Part shown: piece by piece, positions 48,901 through 61,624 of the stretch
Position numbering within the stretch: the stretch's first letter is position 1
How the letters are laid out: the number at the start of each line of letters is the position of its first letter
NCBI GenBank assembly: GCA_019722365.1
Contig: JADFUC010000391.1
Span: 1,798,001-1,862,000 of the forward strand
DNA length: 64,000 nt
Reading direction: 5' to 3'
From: Lithospermum erythrorhizon
Lineage: Eukaryota > Streptophyta > Magnoliopsida > Boraginales > Boraginaceae
The notes under the pieces: generated by a model
Seen by the model: only the letters and a program-made list of their open reading frames with translations
What the model was told of the DNA's origin: nothing
The model's database searches: none
Position numbers and translations under genes: made by a program

Positions 48901-51900
48901 ATCTCTCAGGGTTTCAGCCTATTCGAAGTATAAACACGCTTGTTAATTAAATCCAGACATTGCAAAGTACTAGATTTTGGAACTTGGAAGGGGCATTCGT
49001 ACCACTATAAGAAGAAACATATCATATACAGATGTAGCAGTTGTCGAAGAAAAGAAATCACGGTCTTCTTCTGCTTCCCCAAAGAGTTTGTAGAGGACGC
49101 GCAATGTCAATTCGTGCCCCTGAGGACATCCAAATTAATTATATTAACTAATATTTTCTTGTAACAGTTAATTGGTAATGAATATTTTAAAAAATCACAT
49201 ATACAAAAGAGAGACTCTACTGATACAGACAAAACAAAAGGTATGATATAAAGCCAGCTACTGCTTCAGCATAATGATATGAAACGATAGTAGAGTACTT
49301 ACCTCGTGATTTACATAGTCTTCCAGTATATGAGATTGCAATAACTTCCATGGATCTAACTCCAGAGGAAACTGAAAAACATTATATCTGAGACATAAAT
49401 ATACTTCCAGAGACAATACAATGAAAAACACTGTAATAGGACTAATACCTCCACTGCCAAACTTGCCAGTACGGAAATTCGGAGTTGAGATCCTCCAGCA
49501 ACGACAACCTGCTTATAGGCATCAATTATGCGCATGAAGGAAAACTTTTGAAGCTGATCCTTTTCTTTGTCTGTGAGGTCAATAACAGGAGCAGATATCT
49601 TTGGTAGAAGCAACGGTCTGGGTGCTAACAAAGATGTTGCCATGGAAGAGCTGGCGCTGGTAACCTCTACAATAGTGCTAAGCTCCTCGGACCTATCGGT
49701 TGACATTGATGGATGAGATTCCACAAGGGACCTGCTTGAAGTCATTACTTGATCCTGACTCAAGTCGCCTAAATTAGCAGATTGCAAAGATGAAGAAACT
49801 ATTTCTTGCAATCCGTCATCCTGACCTGCCATATCTAGGCCAGGAATTTCATTATCTACACTGCTAACAGTATTAACTTCTAAGAGAAGACCTGAGGAAC
49901 CATCCTTCGCCTCAGAAGGCATGGATGGAAGAATTGATACACCTGGAGAATCTTCATCCTGCTCAATCTCTTGGTCAATAAACATGTCTTCCTCCTCTTT
50001 TGCAGGCTCTGATGTCTTCCATTGAATATAAAGTAAGAATTGTTAGTGATGTCCTCGATCCACCAGAAAGAAGTAAAGGATAGAACATGGAACAAAGAAA
50101 AGCTTAAACTGCCTTTCAGGTTTCTATATAGCATGCATGATAACAAACGAAGTGGCACAGATAAATCAAATAGGAGGTACACACACAAAATATTAGAACT
50201 ATAGTTAAGCAAAAAGAGCACCTCAGGTTCAATGCTGCATGTGTGCAGAGTGTCTAATGTAGCATCTTTCTGTAGGGAAGAGTTGCAGACTGGAAGTATA
50301 TCAGTCAACAATGAACTCAAGTGTTTGAACTGGTTCTCACTTCCAACCATACCAAATTTTAGCAGCATCTCCTCATCATCTTCAGTTTTAGGACAATTAG
50401 GAGGAAGATTTCTCATAATAGTCATCACAACTTCGGCAAGCAAGTCTGCTGATATACTAGATATAAGAATCTCCAAGGATCCCACTGCCTTTTCACCCTG
50501 CGCTACGAGTGCCCCAAACATTGTAACAAGTTGCTGTGCAGGCCCATTATCTTCCACTGATCTCGAAGCCATCAATCTACCTGGAGATACACTATCTGGT
50601 GTCCTCGTCTCCTTCAATGACGTGTCAGTGACGGAAGGTGTGGGTCTTAATCGCTTCCCAGGCATTTTATTATCAGTCAGTTCATTGTTATCTTGCGATA
50701 CTGTCCTTTTCCTTCCACCACTATGTGCATCATCAAGAACTTCAGCTGAAGGCACCTCGACCTGTAAACAACTGACAACTATCAGTAATATCATTAGCGG
50801 AAACTACTCTTCTCAGTACTTATACAAGTTCACTAAAATTAAATAAATGGTTCGCCTACCTTAACCTGGATGAGAGGAGAAACATCATTCAGTTCTGTAC
50901 CTACTTCTTCCTGGGAAATTATATCTTGAGCTTTATCTACCAATGGCCCATTATTAATTTCTTCCAATGCAACTACCAAGCGATCTCTCCACTTCAGAGA
51001 ATAATAAACCAGACATGGTTAAATTACCAAACTAAAAAAAAAAATGTGCTCGTAACTTCAACGTGAAGGGGAAAATATCTCACAGCAGATAAAAATCTCA
51101 AAAGGTCATAACAACCAAGAAGAAAGTGAGCTAAATACCGGCGCAGCCCCTGAGTGGGAACAGTTCAAACAGCAGAGGAAAGCGTTCTTCAAAGCATAAT
51201 GCACCCCTTTGCCAGATGAGCTTGAGCGATCCAACCCAAGTAAAACCGGAAGAATTCGACCATAAAAAGAGGGCCTCCTCGTTGCTATTGTTGAAAGGCT
51301 GGTTTATTTAAGGAATAGAGGAAAACAGTTCAGAAAGAAAGCATAATATATAGCATTGGTCCAATAATTTATTACTAAATCTTACCCCTTAACAAGCACA
51401 ATGATCATCAAATTACTTAGTGACTTCACTGTAGGCAATCTCAGCTGGTCCAGCAATAAACCCAAACTTCTGCTCGCTTCAATTGCCAAGTCTCCAACAT
51501 TTAGTAATGGATGACCTCCTCGAATCCATGAAATGTTGAACTCCTTCGAGGAATCTGTTGAAAAAAATTAAATAATTGGTGAAGCAAAATTTATTCAAGA
51601 TATCAAGGAATTCTGAACCTTCTTTGGAGCTGGCAACAGGGGAAAACTCACATGCACATATTATCCTGTTATTCGTGCATTAACATATTATGTAATTACT
51701 AATTACCTTGAGTTTCAAAATTCATATCAAATGTTGGCTCTGGAGAACCATTTGGATCAGGGGCGTAAAGTAACACAACTGAAATCACAAACTTCAGTGC
51801 AAGCAACCTTCTCCCGTCTCTGGCCACCTAAGAAAAATTAAGAACCTAAGACAACATTGAGGGCAAAGAAGTGTATCAAATATGAGGGCATTAATTACCT

Positions 51901-54249
51901 GAAAGGCCATTGCGTAAATCTCATCCCTCAACTTTTGCACCCATGACCATGATGACTGTAGTGACCCTTCCAACTCACTTGATAGCATACCCTTTAAAAT
52001 TATACAGGTGTTAAGTGGCAGATATGAAGACTTCGATATTAGGGGCCAGTCATAGGCAGAAAATACTTTGAATTTACCTGGACTGAAACTTTGATTAGAG
52101 TGCAGCGAAATATATCAATTGCAGATGCAATTACTTGTCGAGCAACTGCTGGTGTGTCATCCTTCAAGAGTGTTATCAACACAGGCACAATTTCTGGCAA
52201 GAATTGAACATGCTTCAAACCAATGTGACCAATCATCCTACAATAATGATACAGATCAAATGTCTGCACGTTTCACTGTATTGTAGATAAAATGGAATAA
52301 ATCGGCCACTAATATAAGTATCTGAGAAGTGAAACTACATACACATGTATGGGACAAAATAATGTAGAAAACAATTTGCAATATCCCCATCTTTGATAAT
52401 GTCAACAGACTTGACATAGCAACTACTGCGTAATTTCATTCTTCAGGTCACACCTTCATTCTTTGGGCGTTAATTGACACATAACATTGATTCAAAACAA
52501 AATTATCATGTTCATAGTAAATTAGATTGAAAATCCTATCTTATAACATACAAAAATAATTGAGTTATCAAAATCCAAAACTAGTCGATATTGACACACA
52601 TAAGCTTGATTTCAATCAAAATTATCATGTTCATGGTAAATAAGTTAAAAATATTATCTTTTTATTTTCACAAAATATTATACAAGACATACACAAATAT
52701 TAGACTTCAACCATCAAAATTCAAAACTAGACAATCTTCTTGGGGTGAAGGGAGTATAAATGTAGGATGCATAATTAACAGACAACTTTAATTTGAATCA
52801 AAATTGCCACGTTCATAGTAAATTAGATTAATAATACTATCATTCCACATATTCTCACCAAACATTATAAACCATATACAAAAAAAAAAAAAAAATCAAA
52901 ACTCAACAATTGTTTTAGGACAGAGGAAGTACGAACTTAACATACAAAAATAAATTCACACCATTTGTAATAAAAATGACTGTGTTCATAGTAAAATCAG
53001 TTAAAAATACTATCTTTCCACATATTTTGACGAAAAATATTTGAGTCAACCATCAAAATTCAAAACTGGACAATCTTTTTGGGACAAAACAAGTATAAAC
53101 ACAACAAACACAATCAAAATCCAAAACCTTTTTGGGACAAAGCAACTACAAACACAAGATACAAAATCAAAATTCAAAACTAGACAATCTTTTCGGGACA
53201 AAGCAATTACAAACACAACATACATAAACAAATTCACATATTGTATAATATATTCGCATATATTTCTCACCTAATATTACACAACACATACAAAAATACT
53301 TTGTCAACAACTAGACAATCTTTTGGGGACAAAACAAGTACAAACTTATAAGGACAGAGCAAGTATAAACATAACATACAGAAATAAATTCACATATTGT
53401 AAATAAAAATTATCATGTTCCTAGTAAAATAAGCTAAAAATACTATCTTTCCACATATTATACAATAAATTCAAAACTAGACAATCATTTTGGAACAGAG
53501 AAAGTATAAACTTAACATACAGAAACGAATTCACTTACGGTATAATTCTACCTCCATCCACAAAGATTATCCACTTTTGACATTTTGTTTACCTTGAACT
53601 TTAACCGTAGATATTTTTATTTATATTGTATAATACTCTGTAATTGATGAAACTATATCAATGAAAAATACATTTCAAACTTTTGATATATTTTTTATAA
53701 AATATTATACGACACAAACAAATGTATTTATCTATAAAAAAAAATGGACAAGGATGGAGGGAGTAATAAAAATTTCCACATAGTAGAAACTCTTTAAATT
53801 AATAATCGATAAATTAATAAATAATTTTTTTCGATCCCGACATTAATAATCTCTTTAAATTAATAACTCTATAAAGTAATACTATATTTCACTGGTCCCG
53901 ACAGTGTTAGTTTATAGACTTCTTATCGTATTTTCATCAAATAATATACAAACAAATACAAACAATTCAAAAACTGGACAATCATTTTGGGACGGAGCAA
54001 AAATAAACGTAACATACATAAATTAATTAACACATACCGTATAATATATTTGCGCACAGGGCTAAAGCGATCAGGAGCAAGGTCAATAAGAAAAGGCAAA
54101 ATTGATGAAATAAACGACGATTTAGCATCGGAGATATCAGCGTTGAGGCAGTGGAGATGGCGCAGCTTCGACGGAATATCGGCAGCTGATTTGACGGATT
54201 TTATCAACCTCACCGTCTTTTCTGGCGTCGCCGCCATTATCGCCACCAT
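42955..54249 (-). CDS. ESP4: Symplekin (mRNA 3'-end processing scaffold)
   Basis: Twenty-seven exons give about 1362 residues: 54249-54038, 52237-52078, 51991-51899, 51827-51707, 51554-51386, 51298-51139, 50991-50860, 50761-50222, 50015-49449, 49371-49303, 49119-49003, 48918-48673, 48305-48258, 48172-48032, 47632-47471, 47345-47283, 47192-47085, 47004-46921, 46814-46767, 46010-45936, 45473-45378, 45308-45228, 45139-45068, 44437-44393, 44317-44234, 43429-43326, 43246-42955. All junctions are GT-AG and phases agree. Exons 2-6 carry the N-terminal HEAT region ([19 protein letters not shown]). Exons 8-9 encode a long acidic/Ser-rich linker with KR-rich patches. Exons 17-26 carry the symplekin C-terminal domain ([39 protein letters not shown]). 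It scaffolds the nuclear cleavage/polyadenylation complex. An in-frame ATG at 54237 is an alternative start. Intron 1 is 1.8 kb and full of repeats. Confidence 0.93.
43010..43210 (-). repeat. 33-bp coding repeat at the symplekin C-terminus
   Basis: Last exon of symplekin. A 33-base unit encodes [15 protein letters not shown] 11-mers: three near-perfect copies, a fourth with Pro-Asp, and shorter decayed relatives ([11 protein letters not shown]). The opposite strand is also open, giving spurious frames. Confidence 0.9.
52470..53990. repeat. Tandem array of half-MITE units in symplekin intron 1
   Basis: The phrases catgttcatagtaaa(t)tag, ctatctttccacatatt and caaaactagacaatcttttt, then gggacaaagcaagtataaac, recur in the same order at about 170-base spacing. 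Copies are near 52490, 52610, 52800, 52980, 53400 and, shortened, 53110-53210 and 53310. These resemble one half of a Stowaway-type element ending gggac...gga(g)ta. A separate full MITE sits inside the array at 53548-53763. Confidence 0.65.
53548..53763. mobile_element. Stowaway-like MITE in symplekin intron 1
   Basis: A 216-bp element. The left end is ctacctccatccacaaagat and the right end is tggacaaggatggagggag, good inverted matches, with TA on the right. It is AT-rich and non-coding. Confidence 0.75.
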
Positions 54250-56172
54250 TTGGCGGTGGAACCTTAATTTAAATAAGCGGCGGTGATTTTTCGCGGCGGT
54301 GCAGAGGTTGTTTAGTGTGTTTTGTGAGACTACAAGCACACCCAAACAGTATTAAAATGTGACTATTCTATCCTAATGAAACTTTCAAATACTGTGATGG
54401 TTGAAATGGGCCATTTCACACAAAACAATTCTATCGCTCAATTGCACCGATTTTAACCGACTTTGTTGGATTTTTTTTTCAACTTATATTCAAATAATTT
54501 CAAACCGAAACTTTCTACAATTTGCGGTTTTACTCAAAAACCGCACCGAATCCGCACTGAGCATTATAATTTTTAATATATTATATATATATTTTACATA
54601 ATTAAATTGGGATTTATAATTTTATTTAACAATTTAATTTCAAGTCCATTAAAAATTTGACATATTCTATTCTATGGTCTATCAAATGGATCCTAAGGAG
54701 GATGAGAATTATATTCATACATTCTCACATCAGAAGGCTTAACAATATAGTTTCGATGATCCTCAAGCATCATAATTATTCATCACCAAATACAACTATT
54801 ATTCACGATTGATGAATATTTATTTTGACAACTTCATTTGTTGAACAATTGATTAATATGTATTTTAAAATTGAATGTCCACTCGGTATTTAATATTTTC
54901 ACCTAAAAAATCAAATAGTACCTAATCACACCTTATAAACCGACTTCCACCGAACCGAATAAAACTGAACCGATTCGCCTCCAACCGAAAGCAAAACCGA
55001 AAAAACAGACGACCAAAACTGCATCAATCGCATCAATTATTATCCATAGCATCCATGGTGTGTTGTGGAAGCGCGAAGAGATAGTGATGTTTGTTTCCTA
55101 CAAAAAAAAGTGTGCCTATTGAAACATAATTTAAAAAAAAAAATGTTTTAAAAAAAATTAAATTTTAAAACAATGTCAAAGTTGGTTAAAAAAAATTAAT
55201 GAGCATGGCAATGGGTTACATTAAATCGTGGGTCAACTCGATGGAATTACCAAGTTTGACTTTTAAGGAATACTAAAGTTTTAAAACGGTGTAAGTTGAA
55301 CCAAGGTAATCGAATGATGATTTTTAACAAACGTAAACAATCTTTTATGCCATTTGCCCTAAAATCATTACATTTTAACTTTTTCTACCCCTCCGTCTCA
55401 ATTTAATTGATCATATAGCAAAAGACTTCTTGTTTCATTATAATTGATAGCTTACTTTATCAATGCAATTTTTTGCACTGGAATTTAAAAAAAAAATCCT
55501 TTTTGTTTCATAATATTTTTATTTTATTGGTTGATATTTTTCTATCCTTAAAAATAGTAAAATCAATTAGTATCTTAATAAAATAACTTTGAGTTAGATG
55601 ATCAATTACATTGAGAAAGAGTGATCTTTTTCATCATAAATTAACATTGGTTGCACGATAGAAATTCTTGAAAAATGGGTGTTTAATATGAACAGTGAAA
55701 AACATTAGTTAGTGTCCCTTGTGAATCCACAACTAGCTTCTTAAAATATTCTGATCGTTGAATATTATGTTTTCATTTAATTATATACTAGTATTATTTT
55801 GAAACGATTATATTTAGCATGAGATGATGGTGCCTAGTCCAAGGTGTTGCACATTGGCTATCTTTTTTTATAGTCACACATTGATGCTATCAAAACAAAA
55901 ATAATTGACCCTTTTCATAACAAGACCTTAGAGTAAGGTGAATGTGTTTAACAATTAGGAGTTTTAATTAATTACATTTGTATTAATATATATAGATCTC
56001 AGTTGTGTGACGGTCCCTATATGGGTTGGATATCCCTAACAAGCCATAACATGTTGTATGGAAAACACTATAACAAAGCCATTAATGATAAATAGCTTCT
56101 CCAGGGTTTCATAGAGAATCCAGGAACACATTGATACATATAATTGCATATGAAAAATGGCATTCAAAGTTA
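54250..56172. other. Symplekin 5' flank / APD 3' flank
   Basis: The first 100 bases upstream of symplekin are GC-richer and open, as expected of a leader. Patches rich in accgaa/ccgaaccg occur at 54510-54560 and 54940-55010, possibly from one decayed repeat. A MITE lies at 55388-55624. No gene seen. Confidence 0.45.
55388..55624. mobile_element. Stowaway-like MITE
   Basis: The left end cccctccgtctcaatttaat and then tgatcatatagc is mirrored by gttagatgatcaattacatt then gagaaagagtg on the right. TA precedes the left end; the right TA is not preserved. Confidence 0.6.
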
Positions 56173-59100
56173 TCAAATAGTATATATCTTCCTCACTTTC
56201 TTCATGCGCCTTCTACAGATGGGGCAAGTACCGGCTGACTCGGCTATCCTGCAAAATTCAATGACTGCAGATATTAGAAAAGGTTTGACTAAAAGTCCCA
56301 CGGCTAGATCAACCTCAACAATATCGACAAATAGAGCCTTAAAAGAAGGCGACCATATGAGATGTCAAAGCAACATATCTATTTATCAGGATCTTGCAAT
56401 TACATTGCATTAACTCAGCAGACATAGTTTCATGTGAAGGTCAAATTTATTAAGAATATGCAAGGTTTTGGTTGAATATGTAAGTCGGAGAAACTTACTT
56501 TGTTCCACATGTATAACAAGAAACACAGTGCCCACATGGTAGGAAAAAACTGTCCCTGGGAGCATCAAAACATATTGCACAGAGACGCTGGGTACTATTG
56601 TTGTTTTCATGGTCATTGGCTGATGGATGATCTTCAGGATCTCCATCATCTTCAGAAACGGAATCATAAGAGGAACCTAAACTTAAGTTGTCATCGTCTT
56701 TTCTGGAAAGCAGTGGTGCACTTGTTGATCCCTCATTACTTTGAATGCTACTATCACCTTGTCTGATGCTCCGGAAATTGTTAAAATAGTAAACCGCTAG
56801 AGACATAAGGACCATCACTCCACCTATACACAACACAAGGTAAATCTGTAAATTGACCTGCATTTTCTTCAAATTTATAATACGTGAATGGCAGAAAGTA
56901 TACCTATGCCACCAAAATATGTGATCCATCGAGGTCCATATGAAATTTTTACTGTCGAATTATCATTCTTCACACCCTGAATGAATAGAATCAGCTTTAA
57001 TTAGTTCATATAATTGTACAGAAAATGTTTACAAAGCTTTTATTGACAACAAAAGAATGAAAAGGTTCTGGGTCAGCAAGATGGGCAAAAAAAAGGAAGA
57101 GACTGAACATTCCAGTGACACAGACTTCTGTAAATGTTCACAAATCCCATATCTACTGCCAAAACTAAGTACCGGACAGAAATTCAGAATCTGAATACAA
57201 GATTATTCTTTATTTCTAAAGACTTTAGTTTTTTTATGACTAAGGAAAAAATCTTGATTTGTGTGCAATAAGGAAAAAATCCACATACCAGCTTAAGACC
57301 AAAAGACGTCAGCAACGAAGAATGTCCACCAGTAAAAGGAATTTTCATATGACATGGGCCCCGAGCAACAGAGCATTTCCAATAAGCATTGGTTGTATTA
57401 TAGAGAAGAGCTCTTATCCTGAAATGCAACTCCACCTGAAAGTGAGAGTGAGAGTGTGAGACACATTGGGGAGGAGGGTTCGAGTTTAAGGAGAAAAAAA
57501 GTACAGCAAATGAAACGCAAACCAAGGTGTCACGAGGCTATATATTTTGATAAGTGTAGGAGTGACAAATTTGAAGATCCACAATGACGTGTCGTTTTCC
57601 CATTGAACAATTATCATTTATAATCCAAAATTTATCCTAATATGCTGTCTTTGAACATATACCTCCTCTGTGAAAGAGTTCAGATTACCCACAGCAATGT
57701 AGTAACTAGAAGATTTTGATATGCTTTTCCCTGTCATTCCAGTTCCTGAAGAAACCAATAGTTCGCATCAAGAAATACAACGGATATATAACACGAAGAT
57801 ACAGGAGTACTAAAATTTGAAATACCGCGAATTTGTTTCCATAATAAGGTGATATTTGGGTAAGAAGGATCTTCAAGCCACCGAGCAAGACCTGCAGTGC
57901 CTGCGAATTTTGAACTCTTAGATGAGTGTTTGAGTAGACTAGTAGGGAAAAGGAGAACCACAGGCAACATGAGTCAATGATAGATTTATAGGGTCAGCTA
58001 GAGATCATTGAAGTGATGAATCAAAATGTTTCCTATGGAATGCAGAAAAATTGAAGGCACTTAGTCTATTAGGTATCATAAAATTAACAGGGAAATTATT
58101 AATTGGGTAGACTTCGAGAAAAGTATCTTGCAAAGTTGCAAGTGTAATGATTTCTGCAGAAATATCACATACAGCAAAATTAACAAACCTTCAGCAATCG
58201 CAAGAACTAGCGGAAACTGCATTAATGATGGCACATTATAAGAAATATCAATTTGGGATCCCTCGTTCAAGTAATACATCCATTCCTGCAGCACTAGAAA
58301 TAAATTCATATCAATAGCACAACCAAATAACTCAAAGAACCACCCAAATTGAATCTAACGTCTCACCTTATGAGTGCCCCCAAGAAGAGTGGTTTTATGA
58401 TGCTCTGACCAACTACTTACAACATCAAGTGCTGGAGATACATCAAACCCATATAACATTGGCTCACCAATCGCAACATTTAACCTCTCCACCTGGCTTA
58501 TAGCAACTTAATTAACTAGAAGTAAAAAAGAACTTAGATTGTGGAAGAACAGAACACACAAAACACAAAAAGTTACCGTCAAAGACTGTATGAACAAAGG
58601 ATTCGGTTTAATCAGGATTGAGGCATTTGAACTCAGCTTGAAGATTTCAGATCCGTATATTCCAAGCATCAAAATCAAAGATACTGAAATGAAGCATACC
58701 ATTATTCTTTTAGGACAGAAAAACTTGCCTAGACTAAATAAGTTGGAAGGATATGATATATTATGTGAAACATTTTCTTAACTGAAACTCAATAGGGGTA
58801 TGTTCAGAAAATGTATTGATAATTAGAGAAATGAAAAAAGATAAAGCCTAGATTCACTTGTACCACATCTCCATATTATGCTGGTGTAATTAATGAACTT
58901 AACAAGATATTGTAAATCGCTAAATCTACTTCTCAGAAAGTTATCCGCATATTGTGTATATCAGTTTTGAGTGGGATTTTTGAATTCGGAACAACAATTT
59001 ACTACATTCAAAACTTCAAACATGAAAAATTTGTGGACTATAATGTCACACCTCAAAGATGTCAACCCAAACACAGCCACAAAGAAGCAAGCTTCAAGAA

Positions 59101-60368
59101 TCTTGATTGCGGTAATGAGAACACTATATTTTGGAGGGTAAAGCATCACCAAAATTTTGCCATTTTCTCACTATGATAACTCAACTTACCAACTTAACCA
59201 GTTGTCTTAATAATTGATTACTTAATCTTCGATAGCCAATGGGTCTGTAAACTAACCAACTTGATCACTTGCCAAATTTAAGATAAGAACCAACAATTGT
59301 TAAATTGCTAAACACTAATATATTCAATAATCAAATTGGTATTTCTAAGTTTAACTTCCCAAATGATCAAATTATATACTCCCCGCATCTCAAAACATTT
59401 GTCTAGTTTTGAATTTTGAACTCGAATATTTATATACGTATAATATTTGATGAAAAATATATTAAAAGATAGAATTTTCAACATACTTTTATTATGTTAT
59501 GATCATTTTTACTATTAACATGATCATTTTGATTCAAATAAAGTTACATACTTACGTGTGACAATTAAGTTCGTAATTTGTTAATTTTGATAGTTGATAA
59601 TCGAACTAGACAATTTGTTTTGAGATGAAGGTTGTATCAACAAACATAATTGATTAAGCTGGTGATATAAGTATTGATAATCTAGGTCTCACATTAGTAG
59701 ATCAAGATAGTGTATCAACAAAGGTTGCAAGTTTATCCATCTATTTGTCGATTAACTTTATTATCAAACCCACCGATTCTTAACAATAACATAACTAAGT
59801 TGGATTAGTACTATTGAAGGAGGACTATTCCTACATTGAATATGCCAAAGTATAGGAGGTGGCCCATTACCTTATTACTCCTTCAATACACTCTTGCACG
59901 TGGACCCTTTTGAGATGATGACGTGGATGAAATCGAGGGCTCGTATTAAGAGTACTTCTATGCTAAAACCGATTGGTGAATGTCCTTAATCGCAGAAGGT
60001 CTTAGTGTATCAATGTCAATGTGGGCTCATATTAAGAGTACTTCTATGCTAAAATTAAACTATTTTGGTGAAAATGAAAATTGTAAAAAAAACCATGCTT
60101 ATTTCCATAAGCCTCTAAGTCTAGGCTGGAGAACCCCAAGAAGGACATATATGATATGATGATTAAGCTATGAAAAAGTGAAAATATTACCAAAGGTCCA
60201 GAAGGTGACGACAGCGATGACGCCAGACCAAGGATCATTAGTGAGAGGTGGGTCCCCTCCACCCAGACGACCTCGTACCACTGAAGGAAAGTGTGTGTTC
60301 AAATGAGGGGCCGCAAGGACTTCAGAGGTGGAGGCTGATGACGTGGCAGCTTCTGATGATTCTCCCAT
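56173..60368 (-). CDS. APD2: APD-type membrane RING E3 ubiquitin ligase
   Basis: Ten exons give 425 residues: 60368-60191, 58683-58577, 58492-58367, 58285-58189, 57891-57826, 57745-57663, 57435-57289, 56976-56904, 56823-56499, 56248-56173. All are GT-AG with consistent phase. The start is the first in-frame ATG of [11 protein letters not shown]; a non-ATG extension exists upstream. A membrane segment lies at about 48-70, then a lumenal part of about 220 residues with the APD-type phrases [20 protein letters not shown] and [11 protein letters not shown] second membrane segment lies at about 287-308, then an acidic linker. The C-terminal C3HC4 RING begins near 374 ([30 protein letters not shown]); all eight zinc ligands are present. 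APD proteins act in pollen development at endomembranes in Arabidopsis. The paralogue number is from memory and uncertain. Intron 1 is 1.5 kb and holds a MITE. Confidence 0.92.
59379..59634. mobile_element. Stowaway-like MITE in APD intron 1
   Basis: A 256-bp element. The left end ctccccgcatctcaaaacat then ttgtctag is mirrored by ctagacaatttgttttgaga then tgaaggttg. TA is present on both sides (59377-59378, 59635-59636). Confidence 0.8.
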
Positions 60369-61624
60369 TCTCAGACAAGAATCTAAGATACACAATTTTT
60401 GTTGAACAGAATATTATAATCGATTTCTACAACTAAGCATGATTTATTAATATCAATACTGTGATCATTCATAATTTTGCATTAATCTCGATATTTAATT
60501 TTTTTTTATTTAAAACGATAAATATGGCTAAAATGTATGATTTTAATATGATACAATTTTAAAAATTCAAAAAAAATGTACCAAAATTATTCTATGCACC
60601 TAATTTATATGTGTATCAAAATTCGTTGAACATATTGATACAAATTAATAAAATTTAAAAATATGCTTGTATGATTGATATTGTTGATTTTTTTTTTGAG
60701 AAAATGGTACGTATTGTTTTAAATGTACCAAAAAAAGAAGAAATATATATTTATAGAATGGTATATTTGCATCTTTAATCATTAATAAATAAAAAAGTTA
60801 ATGAATCGTGAATTTCTACTTTTAATTATATAAATATATACATAAAATAAAATCTAATTTTTTTTCTCCCATAAAATAACTAATCAATTGCAATTGTAAA
60901 TACTCCGTACAATACTTACAACTGTAATTTAAATTGATCCAAATTTTTCACCTATTTTGTGCTTCTAGTTGAGTGAGATCGCAGTGGTAGTGCCAAAAAT
61001 GGCATGTATCTTAATATTTTATGTAATGTTTATATTTTTAATATTTTATGTGATGTTTATATTGATTTTATATTAATTTTATATTCTGTTAATTAACGAG
61101 TTATGTTTTGTTTTTAATTTTTAATTAATTTATTAATTAAAAAAATATAATTTTAATGAAAATTAGGTTACGGTCTCACACAGTTACACATAATACAATA
61201 AGTGAAACTTCATATAATTTTCTACCTCCGTCCCATTATTGTCTATTGGACGTGAGTCGAACATAATGGCCTGACAAACCTTAATGGAACTTGGATGAGC
61301 CCGGATTGAACCGACCTACAAGTAATGAGCAGCTTCCTAGAGGCCATAGAGCAAGAAAAAAATCATATATTTTTCAATTTTTGTAAATTACCGATAAAGA
61401 TGGAAGAGTGCACCTAATATTATTAATTACGAATACATATATCGAATATTATAAATAACGAATATAAAAATTTATAACTAAATCGTTAGATTAAATGTAA
61501 AAAAAAAAAGGTATAATATGTATCAAATGAAATCAAAATATATTTGTGTGGTTTGGGTGAGATGCCAGAGGTGATATTTTAAGCAGTTTTGAGCAGATTT
61601 TTCTTACGAAGTTTTGGTGTTGAA
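60369..61624. other. Divergent promoter region of APD and RUS5
   Basis: 1.25 kb of AT-rich DNA between the two divergently read genes. A ctacctccgtcccattattg word near 61224 could be a lone MITE end. No gene seen, and no TATA box can be assigned with confidence. Confidence 0.4.

Noticed and set aside
50232..50846. 204-codon plus-strand frame
   Set aside because: It is antisense to symplekin exon 8, whose minus-strand reading matches the family and has consistent splice sites.
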